A stretch of 64,000 nucleotides of DNA from Niebla homalea (GCA_019925105.1 JAHGAU010000001.1:1364001-1428000); one strand, 5' to 3'. Numbered from the stretch's first letter, positions 35,355 through 47,845 are shown. Numbers and translations: made by a program. Notes: generated by a model not told the origin, from the sequence alone.

Positions 35355-37544
35355 ATGTCGTCTTATACCGCAGATTTGCCCGCCGCGCTGGACGAGAAAT
35401 CCGGCTCGGATGCCAATGCCATCAGGGTATCTGCCCCATCCGCTCGGATCACCAGTGTACTATCTTCCTCTTATGCCGATTCGGATGTTCGAGAAGCTCT
35501 ACGGGCTCTTGACCGCCAGAATCTACAGAATTCCCCAGAGCTACGGCGCCGGTTTCGTCTGGACGTCCAGAAGGAGCTTACTCAACGCAATGGGATGATC
35601 ATTCAGGACTTTGGGCATGTCGCCGAGGTGCGTGCTCATCAACTGGGGGATGGCTTGGGAGTCTTCCGCTGAGCTGCAGACCAGCAACTCGGACGGATCG
35701 GCAAGACCTTGCAGTGTCTCAATGAATCCTGTGAGGTTATGAAGAGGCACGTTGCTGCCGCTCGTGTGGAGAACAGCCCAGTCTTGGATGAAGCGTCCAC
35801 ATTATTGCATCAGAAAAGTGAGCTAGAGACGAAGGAACAGCTCTTGGACGCGTTCCGCAAACACTTCATTGTCGAAGAAGCAGATCTTATACTCCTGACG
35901 AGTGCGTCAAGTCCGGTGGACGAGGCATTCTTTGCCATACTCAAGAGGGTCAATCAAATCCACTCGGATTGCCGGGTCCTTCTGGGAAGTGAGAATCAGC
36001 GGCTTGGTCTAGAGCTTATGGAGGAGAGCTCGCGACATCTGAACGCAGCATATCAGAAGCTGTTTCGCTGGACTCAACATGAGTTCAAGGGCCTTAACCT
36101 TGAGAGCCCCCAGATCAACTTCGTCATTCGCCGTGCGCTACGAGCTCTTGCCGAAAGGCCAACTCTCTTCCAAAGCTGTCTCAACTTCTTTGCTGAAGCA
36201 AGGGAGCATGTCTTGACAGATTCCTTCTACGCCGCCCTCACAGGTGCGTCGAACGATGTGGGCTCTGATCCCGCGACAAAGCCCATCGAGTTCTTCGCCT
36301 ACGACCCACTACGCTATGTAGGCGACATGCTTGCATGGGCTCATTCCGCTACCGTGTCTGAAAAGGAAGCCCTGGAGACGCTCTTCGTGGCTGAAGGAGC
36401 CGAATTTCAGCGTAGTTTCGAAGCAGGTCATCAAGCGGAACCCTGGTCTGAGTCTGGTAGAGAAGACTTTGATGGGCGCAAATCCCTGAATGAGCTTGTG
36501 AACCGGAATTTGGCCGGTGTAGCAAGGGCTGTGCGCCAGAGGATCGAGCAAGTTCTTCAGAATCAAGAGGCCCCCGTACTTCTGTACAAGATCGCCAATT
36601 TGATCTCTTTCTACAGATCCACCTTCACCAAATTACTAGGGGCTTCTTCTAGCCTATCTGACACCCTCACTGCACTTTCAGACTCCGCACTCACCCATTT
36701 CCGCCGCATCGCATCTGAAAATGCTTCTTCTCTCCACTCGGATCTTGGTGCCCTGCCAAAGGACCTGCGGGTCCCAGACTTCCTCCACGAGGCTCTAGAC
36801 CAATTTACTGCCCTTCTAAAGAGCTACGACTCTGCCCTCACCGCCGCTGCCTCCCGCGAAGAAGAATTTGAGCCGATCATACACCAAGCATTAGACCCCT
36901 TCCTCTCCGCGTGCGAGACGTTGGCCAAGGACGCGTCTGAGCCCGATCGGAGCATCTTTTGGACCAACTGCTTCCTTGCCACCAAAGCCGCACTGGACCG
37001 CTACGATTTCGTGGAAGGCAAAGTGACAGACGTATCGGATCGGCTCTCGGCCATGATGTCGAATCTGGTGCAGTACCAGCACGCGTTCTTTCTCCACTCA
37101 TCCGGCCTCTACCCGCTACTCTCCTCCCTGGGTGATCAACTCTCCCTTTCTTCCTCCTCTACCGACGAGATCCTCAAGCTCGTATCGCATCCGGCGTTCC
37201 AACCACAACGGCTCAGTGAGGCCAGCATGGCGCTGGACGAGTTCCTTCCCTCGGCGCTGATGGATGCGATGGACAATCTCAGGGACTTAAGCAGTAAAGA
37301 CGTGGTGCGCACCGTCACGGCCGATGGGGCAGAGCGATTCTGCGAGGACTTTGAGTTCGTGGAGGGCATCATGGTGAAGGTGGATGAATTGCGGCTTGGA
37401 TCGAGTAAGGAACAGGGGGTAAATGGGGAAACCGACGGTGACGAGGAAGAGCCGAACGACCAAAGGAAGGAAAGTCTAGACGTGGAGAGGTTGAGGGATT
37501 TCTTTCCCAGGACGAGCGGCGAGATTCGCGTATTGTTGAGCTGA
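35355..37544 (+). CDS. COG6: Conserved oligomeric Golgi complex subunit 6
   Basis: Lobe-B subunit of the COG tether, which captures retrograde vesicles at the Golgi. Exons 35355-35627 and 35685-37544 encode 710 residues. The 57-nt intron joins FGHVAE to QLGRIGKTLQCLNESCEVMK. The N-terminal ~120 residues form predicted coiled coil, including VREALRALDRQNLQNSPELRR. The long helical body holds FRKHFIVEEADLILLTS, QKLFRWTQHEFKGL, a conserved RRALRALAERPTLFQSCLN block, and PIEFFAYDPLRYVGDMLAW. The acidic C-terminal segment ends in DFFPRTSGEIRVLLS. The gene faces AP-1 beta tail to tail with 267 bp between the stops. Confidence 0.94.
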
Positions 37545-37811
37545 GCATCGTGGGATTTATCCATGGCTAGATGTGGTTGGTATGGATAAAACCGTCATCT
37601 TTCCACCAAAGACATAGGTCTGCAACGCTACCGCCCAGTGGAAACAGCTTCTACGTTCGTTCGACGTTATTATACCAATCTTCCTATGCCCTTGATACTT
37701 TCGTTTGTATCCCCAATCACAGGAAGTCTGGTGGTCAAAATGCCCGCAAACAATGCCTAACACAGCAAGCCATCTCTCCTGCAGCAGTGAGTGAATTTCG
37801 CTCGAGTAATT

Positions 37812-40273
37812 TCAGAACAGGTCCAACAGATCCTGGCTCGCCTTCTTGCCCCCTGGTGGATCGCCCGCCGGCGCCACCGGCTGGTTGTTGTTGGACGGAT
37901 TCACATCCATCGACGCGAAGCCGCCCAGGATATCGGAATCCGACATCCCGCCCATGCCACCCACTGACGCCAGCCCATTCGGTTGAGATCCTCCACCTCC
38001 TCCCATCAAGTCTTCCATTCCACCGCCGCCGCCACCACCACCAGTGCCACCACCTCCTGCACTATTGCCATTACTCAGCCCCATCAAATCATCCATGCCC
38101 CCCATGCTGGCGGGGGGGCGACTAGGCCCGTTGGCAACAACGGGACTCTGTATCCGCTGCGGCGTGCCTGCCAGACCTTCCAAGCCGGACATGCCCGCAC
38201 CGGGCTCCTTCTGCGCCGAGGCGGGCGCCGTGCCGTCGAAGTCGATATCCAGCAGATTCTCCGCGTTGGCTTGCGGTGGCGGGGCTCCCGATACGGCTGC
38301 GGCGGCCGCGGCAGCTGCAAGAGGATTCTCGCGCGCGTTCTGCATCTGCTCCTCGATGGCGGCCTTTTGCAGGGTGTCGGCGCCGTAGCGGCCCTGGCCG
38401 ATGAAGCTCTCCGGGGGTTTGTGGTAGACGCTGGCGAGGGTGCTTAGTTCGGTCAGGAGCTTCTCTAACAAGGGGGCGGGGAGGGATTGAATCGTGGTGG
38501 TGATGGGGGGTTTGTCCGACAGGACTACGTTCTGGGCTATCTGGGGGTTGGAGGAGAGGAGCCGCCAGTAGACGTAGGCGCGATCCCGGACGTCTGGATT
38601 GTCGTTTTCGGCGGTGGCGGATTGGAAGATCTTTTGGACGAGAGCTTGGGATTGGGGCAGCTGGGGGCGTTTCAGGAAGAATTTGACAACGGCGGTGAGG
38701 ATCTGAAGCTGGGTCTGCGTTTTGCGTTGCGGTCAGCAAAATTCCTACCCTGATTCGTAGAGCAGAACGGAGGCTGACCTGTGTGAATTCCTCCATGAAG
38801 CCTTCTACAAAGCTGGTGAGGATGTCGCCAGCATTACTAATCTTCTCTGCGTACTCTCCCACAATCCATATCAGGGAGCCCCTTGCAGATGGCTCGTCCA
38901 ATTCCTCGATGCATTTGCAAAGGTCCGGGATGATACCCTCGTAGCCTGGATATTTCCTAAAGATATCTTTGATGACCACAATTGCCTCCTGTACGACGTA
39001 GTTCACCTTGGTATTGATGAGCTCCAGCAGCGTATTGACGCATCTTTCCGTTGCTGATTCGATCTTGATAGCGACCTGCCCGATTGCCTTGACAGCGCGC
39101 TTGACGATATCCATGTCCACTTCGAGCGCGTACTCTTTGAGCTCGGCGAGCAGCTGATCGACATTCTTGTCGTTGGCTATTCTCACCATGATTTCTAATT
39201 TCTCGAATTTGATGTAGGAAGGGTCATTGTATTTGCAGAAGAAGACCCGGAGCTCTTTGCTTAAGATGTCTGGTTGTTTCTGGAGGAGAAGGTCGATATT
39301 TCGGAGAGCTACGTACTGGACTTCGGGAGGGGAGGCGACCAGGGTCACTATGCACACTGTATTAGCACTCGAGGGTCTTTACCCCCACGGTGAAGGAATA
39401 CTAACCCAGGGGGGGAGCCATCTTTCGGAGATATGAGCGGGCGGTCTCGGGTTTGATATAACGCATATGGAGGAAAACGACCTTGACGGCGGCAAGGACA
39501 ACACTCGGGTTGACATGTTGGAACTGAGGGGAGACTCTTTCGCATATGTGCTCGGCTTCTGTCACATCGGCGGCCTTGTGATGGGCAAGGGTGGTCAAGA
39601 TGGTGACTCTGCCCCATTCGGTACACTCATTGAGTGCCATGAGCATCTTCTTCAGCGAGGTCGGGGTGATTTGCAGTGCTCTTGTCTCCGGCGCTGCTTC
39701 ACTGATTTCCGCCAACGCGGTCACCGAGTTTGCCACCACCATGGGATTGGGATCGCCCATGAGCTCCTGAAGGGTCTCCAGAAAGCCATTTTCTAAGCAG
39801 AGGGCAGGATTGAGATCGAATAGCTTGGCCACACAGATGGCGGCAGTCTTTCGGACATAGGGCGACTCATCCCTCAAGGTTTTCCTCAGAGGCTCCTCCA
39901 TGTAGTCCACCATCTTTTCCACCCGTATGCAGCCCATGGTCCTGATAGCCAGGGCCCTGACTAGCGGGTTCGGGTCCTCGGAATCTTGTACAAATGTGTT
40001 GACGGCCAGGATGCAGAGATCAGGATGTGATTTGGCGTAGTTCATGAGGTATAGATAGACGAGTTTTTTCTGGTCAAGATCTCCAGTCGCTATGTTCTTC
40101 AACACATCCGGGAATAGAGCAGAGACATCTTTGCCGAGGGTCATGGACATTATGGTCTTCTGTATGGCTTCCTTTCGTTCATACGCATATTGCGATACTA
40201 GGCCCGCGCGGAGCTCAAAGGTTTCGCCCTTCCGCGGCGTGGCGAAGGAGGCTTTGATCCTATTGACCGCCAT
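37812..40273 (-). CDS. APL2: AP-1 adaptor complex beta subunit (beta-adaptin, no ear domain)
   Basis: Large subunit of the clathrin adaptor at the trans-Golgi and endosomes. Exons 40273-39406, 39347-38779 and 38714-37812 give 779 residues. The start [20 protein letters not shown] is chosen over an upstream in-frame ATG at 40300 because it matches the family. The trunk is a stack of HEAT-like helices with [40 protein letters not shown] and [20 protein letters not shown]. After about residue 590 comes a linker with a run of nine alanines, a long glycine run and DLMGG repeats that include LLDIDFDG and a C-terminal LLDLF. These resemble clathrin-box motifs. There is no appendage (ear) domain, as in other fungal AP-1 beta proteins. 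Confidence 0.93.
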
Positions 40274-40344
40274 GATGAGGCGGCACTGCTGGATTCGCAC
40301 ACCAAGCTACTGGATTGATAGGCGCGACTGGGCCCGCAGGCGTC

Positions 40345-40399
40345 TGAGGAGGGAGTGAGGAGGGAGTGAGGAGGGAGTGAGGAGGGGGTGAGGAGGTGG
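40345..40399. repeat. Minisatellite, five copies of an 11-bp unit
   Basis: The unit TGAGGAGGGAG is repeated five times in tandem (three perfect copies, two with small changes), starting 72 bp upstream of the AP-1 beta start codon. On the sense strand of that gene it is a pyrimidine tract. Confidence 0.9.
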
Positions 40400-40640
40400 A
40401 GCAGGTCCTCAGATCGTTGTTGAAGGGGGCATTACGAAGGCTACTCGAGGGGCGCAGAATAATGTCAGACTGAATGATGAATTAAACATGGCTGTGGAAA
40501 GGAATGGTTGTCTGAGATTGACCTTCCAGAATGAAGTTGGTTGACTGAGGGGTGAGTAGTGAGGGCAACGGCAAATTGTTCGTGCCTGACAAAAGACAGA
40601 GCTAGCGAATTGCGGAGCCAATTGGATTTCGTGCATTTCC

Positions 40641-40667
40641 ATCACATTAATCACATTAATCACATTG
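40641..40667. repeat. Short tandem repeat, three copies of a 9-bp unit
   Basis: ATCACATTA occurs three times in a row, the last with a final G. It lies in the AP-1 beta upstream region. Confidence 0.85.
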
Positions 40668-41095
40668 TATTCTTCCATGATATCCACTTCACCTATATTC
40701 TACCTTGCTATCTCAAGGTCTGATAATGGTAAGCATTAATTAATACTGACTTCACGGAGCCCTGCTCAGTCTAAAGTAACACAGGCTAATCTACCCAACC
40801 TTCGCCGCCTGTTTGTCGACGCCAGGACTGAAGCGGAGGAGCGCTCTTATTCCAGGAACGCTGTTCGTTCCGTCAAACCCTCAATCCTAGACCTCTAGAC
40901 GATTGACAAATTGCTAGTTTTACAATCTCATCCTGTTCATGTCCTCGGTGGCAGCCTTCTCTCTGATCGCGCAAAGAATGCATCCCGCCAGGAAAGCTTT
41001 ATGAACATACTCTGATCTACATGCAAGGAGCCAAACAGCGCTGCAATGCATTCACCATCTCAGGAACCGACATGTTCAACGAGTTCAACATGCCC

Positions 41096-42203
41096 TCAGT
41101 CCGTCTCCTCTCCATCATTGTCGTTCAAGAAGTCAAGCCCTTGAAGCCCTCTTGCAAGACGCCTCTTCGGCCTACCTCCTCCAGCTCCACTGTCGCCTTG
41201 TTCATCTTCCTCTTCAGCTTTTCCCCAAGCCTTGTCACCTGCCTGGACAGCCTCCAGATCGGCCTTCAGCTCTCTCTCTTCCCGGATCGAGTCCGCCTTC
41301 TCTTTGGAGTATCTCCCACTCATGCCAGCATCCGCAAGCATCTCTTTGAGGTGCTTGATCTTGGCCTTGGAGCCCTCATAGGGCGCCAGCTCCTTGTACC
41401 ACATCTTGCGGATGCCACACTTGATGAGCCAGCCTTGCAGGCGCTTGATCTCTTCTGCATCAGGATCCCCAGGACCCTCTGAGGATTTTCTCGCTTTGGA
41501 GCTCTTGGCTTTCCCACTCCCGGACTGCTTCGATTCCGACTTTCGCCGCCGCTTCTTCTTCGATATATTTGGGTCCTCATCCAGCACAACGGACATCTCA
41601 CTTTCAGATTTCATGGCTTTGTCTTGATGATCTTCCAACATTGTAGATGAGGCTCGACTGGAGGAAGCGTCATCATCAGGTCCTGGCTCGGGACGTTTCC
41701 CAGCCTTCTTGGAATCCTTGACAATGGGCTTTGCTGTCAGACTCTGCTCCTGGGGCCCCTCGCCATCGGGGGGACTGAGCTTTCGCTTCTTCCTTGGCTC
41801 GGACGCTATCGAATCCGTTGACGCTCGTTTGGGAGCTCCGCACGCTTTTGCCGTAGACTTGGAAACTTCCACATGGGTCGACAATGATCGGCCGTTAGGT
41901 GAAGCAGCTTCAGCCTGACTGACGGCATCCGCGTGATCATGAGCGTCCTTTTCTCTCGGTCAGCGTATCCCAATTGGGTTATACTTTTTCGGCTAGACAT
42001 ACAACTTCTGATTGTATCACGATTTTACTCCCTTCTTTCCAGTGATCATTGCTCTTAAAGAAATCCTCTTCCAAAGAAAGCTTCTCCTGCACAGCTTTCC
42101 GAATGCGTTTGACCGTTAGATTCTCTAAATCTCCACTATCGTAGATCTTGCGAACCGCGTCTCTGAGTGCACGCTCCAGCTTCGCGTCGCTTGGGACGGA
42201 CAT
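41096..42203 (-). CDS. DEK_C-domain protein with HIRIP3-like C-terminus (putative histone chaperone)
   Basis: Exons 42203-42003 and 41947-41096 encode 350 residues. Residues ~8-65 (LERALRDAVRKIYDSGDLEN, TVKRIRKAVQEKLSLEEDFF) resemble the DEK C-terminal winged-helix-like fold found in chromatin proteins. The middle is Lys/Ser-rich and disordered with several basic nuclear signals (PRKKRKL, KKKRRRKSESK). Residues ~245-310 (EIKRLQGWLIKCGIRKMWYK then KHLKEMLADAGMSGRYS) resemble the conserved C-terminal block of HIRIP3, an H2A-type histone chaperone. The end is KRRLARGLQGLDFLNDNDGEE. The function is inferred from these two regions. I know of no standard gene name for the fungal form. Confidence 0.8.
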
Positions 42204-42538
42204 GGAGGCGGATGTGTCAGATGTGGTATAGCATGCGATTGCGAATAACGTCAGAGTACCTAATTTAAAGCTACCTTGTATGCTTCGAGCGGAGCTTTTT
42301 GATGCGGATCATCTTTAACAGCTCAAACCCCACCTTCAGAACGCGAAACGCGAACCCCATTCAGGAGAACAAATCAATGCTGAAATATACCCACATGTGC
42401 TGCATAATTCAGCGACACTTCCAGAAAAGGGGCTCGAGGGGCTTGCCCCTTTTTTTCTCGAAAGGGGCAAGGGCTGTTAGAATAGTACCCTTGGAAGACA
42501 CATGGTATCATAGCTTTCGTACAGAGATCCTATCTATA
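42204..42538. other. Intergenic region between the HIRIP3-like gene and eIF2B epsilon
   Basis: About 335 bp. It contains the promoter of the first gene and the 3' flank of the second. Near 42430-42470 a GGGGC-rich inverted repeat (gaaaaggggc...gccccttttttt) could form a hairpin. Confidence 0.4.
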
Positions 42539-44771
42539 TCATTCGCTGTCTTCGTCTTCGTCTTCCTCTTCCTCTTCCTCTTCCTCGTCATCGCTATCCT
42601 CTTCTTCCTCCGCTTGTTGTAGGTACGTTATGAACTGCTGCGTCAAAGCCCTTACCTGGCCCATCTCGCCGTTGCTGCTTTTCGGGTCGTTCCACCATTG
42701 CAAAACTCCGTCTTCCTCAAGCATATCCTGGTCATATAACTCTTTCGTGATGAACAACAGCAATTGATCCCCTTGGCTTCGTCCAATGGCATGCTTTTGC
42801 ACGAGCATCAGAAAATCTACTTGATCTTGCTTCTCCATGGTGGCGTTGTCGAGGATGACTCGGTCAATCAAAGTCTTGTAATCCGTGAAAATTTTACTGA
42901 TGACAGGCCGGACGCTCTGGGTTTCGCTCATCGTTGAGATGCGTTTCATAAAGGCCAGAACGACGGCTTGCCGCACCTCATGCTGGCTGGCGTCTACCGA
43001 CATCCGATACCCGTTCAACTCCAGGAAGATCGTGTCTGCTGCGTCACCCTTTGTTAAGCCGTCCAGTATGCTCGCGGTGGCCTCCAGTTGAAAGTCTCGA
43101 TCTTGTGCAGTATCGTCTGATGGATCGGAGCGGAAGCTGCTGCGACGTGAGATTTCTGTTGTGTCAAAATCGCCGTCCGAGGAGGCGAAGGTTGAGGTGG
43201 ATGATTCTGACGTGGTGGCTGAATGACTTGCATAGATCAAGCCAATGGATGCATTGCTTGACCCATCAGAGTCTTCTCCCTCCTTCGAGATTTCATCAAG
43301 ACTGTCATCGGGCTGGCCCTTCTCGATGTCCACTTTTGATGGAGCGGTGTCGACCACAGCATTAAAGGTCACAAGTGTTCCAGGCAATGTCTTTGCATCC
43401 GCTCGTATACGGGCGCCCTGTGCAATGATGGCTGGACCTTGAATATCGACGTGATCTTCAATAATGACGTCGTCCCATATATGGGCATGGCGGACGTGCA
43501 CGTTGCTCCCGATCTTGCACCGGCTCCCTATCATGCTTTCCTCGATTGTGCTATCGTACCCTATCTGAGTACCAGATCCAACGACACTTCTGTCCTTGAT
43601 GTGACTTCGCTTCCCGATCTGGACTGCGTCCCGGTGGTAAGCTTGAGCAATCTGTCGGACGAATGTCGGATGTTCCAAACCGATATTGTCAGGGGTGAAG
43701 GGATAAGTCCAGCGCCCAAGGATGTCATGCGCCACCGCATCATAAGCTCTCAAATTACTCACTCTTCTAGCATACTGGTCCTGAACAATATGTGTATGGA
43801 TCGTCTTTCCGTTCAGCTCATAGTCTTTCAGGACTCCGTGTAGAAAGCTTTTCCTCAAGCTCTGATAGTCAAAATTCTCGCTCCATTGAGCCAGAACCTC
43901 AGGCGTGCAGATGTCGATATACGGATCCACCAGATCTTCGCGTACCTCGATCTCAGCGTGCGTTGTCAGAAAGTCAGTGTCTAGGTTTACATATCTGCTC
44001 CCTCCCTTACCGCCAATCTCCTCGTAGTGCAGACATCTCTCGGCAGTGGGGTCAATAACGAAGACAGGCCGTCTCCGCTTACCTCTGCTACGTGATTTGA
44101 ATCCGGGTTCCGATAAGATCATTGTCATAATTGCGTTCTTGTCGGCCTCCCTTCGAATGCGGTGTCTGCTCAGTGCTGCCTCTAGATTGACATTTGCTAC
44201 CACGTCCCCTGACACGACCAGGAAGTCGCCAGTGACCAGGTCTCTGCTGTCAAGGTCGCGCATACAGTCGCCGATTGAAGTCGCAGACGTTCGCATGACT
44301 GCGATCGACCGGAACGGGGAGGAGGCGCGTTTCCATTTGGAAGACCTTACAAATGTCAGCCACCAAATTGAGTCGGACTCAAGAGGACGACTCACTCGAT
44401 GTATTGCTCGATCTGGTCTACGTGATTTCCACAGTATAAGAACACGGCTTGGACCCCATTACTTGCAAGGAACTCAAGTGTATACTCGAGGATTGGAGTG
44501 TTGGCGATTGGAAGAAGACACTAGCAAGCATTATGATTTGAGTATGTTCGACGCATTGCATTCTGGGAGGGAACACGGACACGAGGCTTATGCAAGGAGA
44601 ATGGTCTGAAGCGAGTTTCGAAGGAGTCAGCCAAAACCTTTTGCGTTGTAAGCCTCGGATATCAGAAATGGATTTGCAAGTTTCACTCACGACGGCTTGT
44701 AGTGTTTCTTCCCTTTTCTCCTCTAGAGCATTTTGCTTGCTCTTTGGCTGCTTTGCCTTCTTCGGCGCCAT
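42539..44771 (-). CDS. GCD6: Translation initiation factor eIF2B epsilon (catalytic GEF subunit)
   Basis: Catalyses GDP-GTP exchange on eIF2 and is the target of the integrated stress response. Exons 44771-44691, 44637-44581 (57 nt), 44520-44396 and 44345-42539 give 689 residues with all phases closing. The start MAPKKAKQPKSKQ is followed by the nucleotidyltransferase-like domain: VLADSFETRFRPFSLHKPR, CLLPIANTPILEYTLEFLAS and GDFLVVSGDVVANVNL. Left-handed beta-helix hexapeptide repeats run from IGKRSHIKDRSVVGSGTQIG to IIEDHVDIQGPAIIAQGARI. A Ser/Asp-rich linker precedes the catalytic W2/HEAT domain, which ends VLQWWNDPKSS. The tail is almost pure Glu/Asp (about 25 residues), encoded by a GAAGAG-type repeat. 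The tail is long even for this family. Confidence 0.96.
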
Positions 44772-45636
44772 TCTTCACACACGGTGATGATTGTGTATTG
44801 AAAATTCTGATTCCTTAATTCGATGCAGGATCGTTGCGCGAACCAGTGAATCAACAAATGATCAGATGTAGCGTCATCCTTGCATGTGGGGCTAGGCTTA
44901 AGGTACCTTTACCGATTTGTGGGACAGCCTTAGCCCCTAAACACCCAAGACACCCTGGCTGCGGGCAGGCGGATAGTGGGGCGGCACCACCAATTCACGG
45001 ATGGGTGGCTGATGGGAGCGTAGCTTATTTTCCGATTTGACGTTCCTTGACTCCCACGAGCATCAAAAGGAACGTAAGGTACATTTCAAAGCCTGCACAG
45101 GACGGATGAACCATAGGGATATAATTAACTTTCAGTATTGAAACGGTTAAAGACAGATTCTGAATCTCATGAATTGCAATCGCTAAAGCTACAGCTACAT
45201 CTGACTACGAAATGTTAGAATTTATAGGCCCTTCCAGACTGTCAATCTAGTTGACAATCTGGCCAGATCTTTTTGAGGAAACGCAGAACAACAGGCACTA
45301 TAAGACACTTTCCCCACCTCAAAGATGGGAGACCCACAGATGCAATGATTTGTATTGCAAGTTTCACGTGCTTCTTCCAAGCCCAGCAAGCCGAGCAAGC
45401 CGCTGCCACGACTGCATCTATCATAAAGTGGTCCGGCTCTACTACGAGTCATATGAAAAGTCTCAAGTCATTAAATCGCACTCGAAGCAAATTGGATGCT
45501 CCTGGATGTTGTTGCTCAGAGAGCAAGCCCCCTCCCCTCCATCCCGAATTCCAATCAATCGCTGAGATGGTCAGCCAAACGCCATCAAGGGGGATAATAT
45601 CATCTTCGTGAAAATTTCAGGTCTATTGAGCCTTCA
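44772..45636. other. Intergenic region between eIF2B epsilon (5' end) and SKN7 (3' end)
   Basis: About 865 bp with only short overlapping frames of no family resemblance. No repeat or RNA gene recognised. Confidence 0.45.
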
Positions 45637-47845
45637 TCACCGAGTCCTGCCGGGTGGCATTTGGTTCATCTGCATGTTTTGCTCGTACAATCGTTGTCGT
45701 TTCGGGTCATTGTTGATCTCCTCAGGCCCTAGCTCGGATATCTGTCTTCGGTGCTGCATCTGCGGTGGACCGCCAAGAGGTGTATGGGGAGGTTGGTACG
45801 ACAGAGGACTTTGATCCTCGCTGTATCCACCAGAGTGCATAGGCTGCATGAAGGATTGGGATGATGACGCCTGTGTTGGCGAGATGCCATGGAATTGGCT
45901 CGATGATGGCCAACTCGAGATGGCAGATGGCGAGGCTGCCGGTGAGGTCTCATCTTTGAGAGAGCTGCCAACTGATGCATGAGCCATGCCTTGCTGAGGT
46001 CCCATTGGCTCCATGCCGCCGTCTGACAAATGCTTTAGATGGCCCAAGTGTTTCTCGAGCATGCTCAGCAATCCTTCCTTGGTGAACGGCTTTGGCAGAA
46101 CGTCATTCATGCCTGCTCGATTTTAGCACCAGCCTCGACCGCAACTGCAACGAACCACCTACCATGCTGAAAATACATTGAGATGTCGTCACTCCGGATG
46201 TTGGACGTCATGGCGATGATTGGTGTATGGTCGAATTGTCTGATCAGGTGACAGGCCGAGACCCCATCCAGATTCGGCATGATGATGTCCATCAAGACCA
46301 GGTCATATTTGGATCCGGCATTCATCTTGTTGACTGCCTCAAGCCCATCGAACTACAGCCATCAGCCTCGAGCTATACTACCGTCCATCGCCAGCAGGCT
46401 TACCGCACTATCAATCGCACATTGGAAAGAATACAGAAATTTGCTTCCGATTCTCCGGCAGGTGGGATCATCTTCAACGAGGAGTATCTGTGGAGGTCTG
46501 GCCCACCCCGGGTCGACTTGTGTGCTTTTCTTCCGATTCATTGTCGCCGAGCTCCTTGCATCCGACGGCTCAGAATCCTTCGATGGCATCCCATACGGGA
46601 TATTATGAATGTGCTCGCTATACGCGGGATCGATGCCGTTTGTCTGGCCTACAGGGTATACCACGGTATCGTGATCGATGCCATGGTGGAGCTTTGCATA
46701 CCCTAGCGAAGTGCTTGAGCCTGCTGAGGTTGGCGCCCTCGGGTTAGCCCGGGAGCCATCCGATGGTGGAGTGGAGATGAAACCATTAGCCCGGCTAGCA
46801 AAGTCGTTGGTCATATGCTCTAGGCTCTTGTAGTTGAGCTGCTCATCCGCATTCAGGTCGTTGAGCAACTTCGATGCATTCTGCAGTGGGGATGCCGGCT
46901 CGTCTTCCAGCGGCGATGTTTGCTGCTGGGCTTCGACATTTGCAGGGACACCACTGTTATCGTCCGTCTGGGAGAAGGGACCTCCGACCCTACTGTCTCG
47001 CCGCTGCCTCGCGTCAACAGCATGGAGATAGTTCATTACATTCTGCATAACGTGTTCATGGTTGACCACAGTCTTTTGGACCCCCATCAGTTCATTCACC
47101 AGCACCTGATGATGCACGCTCATTTCCTGATACTTTTGCTGTAACTGCTCCAGCTGTTGCTGGGTCGCCACTAGTTGACTGTTCACCAGGTCCATCTGCT
47201 GGGTCGGCATAGCTTCTTCGACTTGCGCCGCTGGCTTACGGGGGGCTGGGGCTTTTCGACGAATGTTGTCCAAGGAGTCCTTGTTGTTAGCCTTGAATTC
47301 GGGATGCTTGAACTCCCATGCCTAAGGCTGTCAGCAACGCCCCAGCTCCAAGCAAGATGCTCAAGTGCCTACACCTGGCCCATATGGGGATTGACCTGTT
47401 TCCTCGTTGTTGTGGCGGACCTTATGGAAGTCATACTTGTTCAGCTGGCGCACGAAGCTGGCGAAGTTGCTGTGCTTGAAATGCTTGGGAAGGATGTGTT
47501 TCGTGAATCTCTCGTTCTATTCCCAGTCAGGATATTCTCTCTCTCGCTGAAGAAGAAGCGCAGACCTCGAGCACGACAAAGCTCATGCCGTCATCACCCC
47601 ATCTCACGACTGCTGAATATGAAGGATCCTCCAGCATCCTTGAATCATTCGTCAACAGCTAACTTTAAGGGGGGAGGGTAGAAGATGAGAGGGTGATCTA
47701 CTTGTATAATTTGCGTACCTGTTATATTGAAAGATGGTTAGCCTGAGGGGGGAAGATTGGGTGATTGGAATGTGGGAGGGGATGGACGTACAAAGTCGCT
47801 GGAGCTGTTTGCGCCGGCAGAGGCAGCGGCTTGATTGCCATCCAT
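45637..47845 (-). CDS. SKN7: Skn7-type response regulator with HSF DNA-binding domain
   Basis: Transcription factor at the end of the Sln1-Ypd1 phosphorelay, acting in oxidative stress, cell-wall and osmotic responses. Seven exons: 47845-47792, 47718-47702 (17 nt), 47638-47566, 47516-47373, 47321-46404, 46352-46163 and 46112-45637, giving 623 residues. Residues ~17-100 form the HSF-type domain ([50 protein letters not shown]). A coiled coil rich in Gln follows ([18 protein letters not shown]). The receiver domain starts [20 protein letters not shown], with the phosphoacceptor in [13 protein letters not shown] at about Asp424 and the conserved Lys in LPKPF at about 473. A Pro/Met/Gln-rich tail ends the protein. 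It is divergent from a peroxiredoxin gene. Confidence 0.96.

Larger units (their letters stand above)
40274..41095. other. Intergenic region between AP-1 beta and the DEK_C/HIRIP3-like gene
   Basis: About 820 bp with the AP-1 beta promoter and two small tandem repeats listed separately. No gene recognised. Confidence 0.45.
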
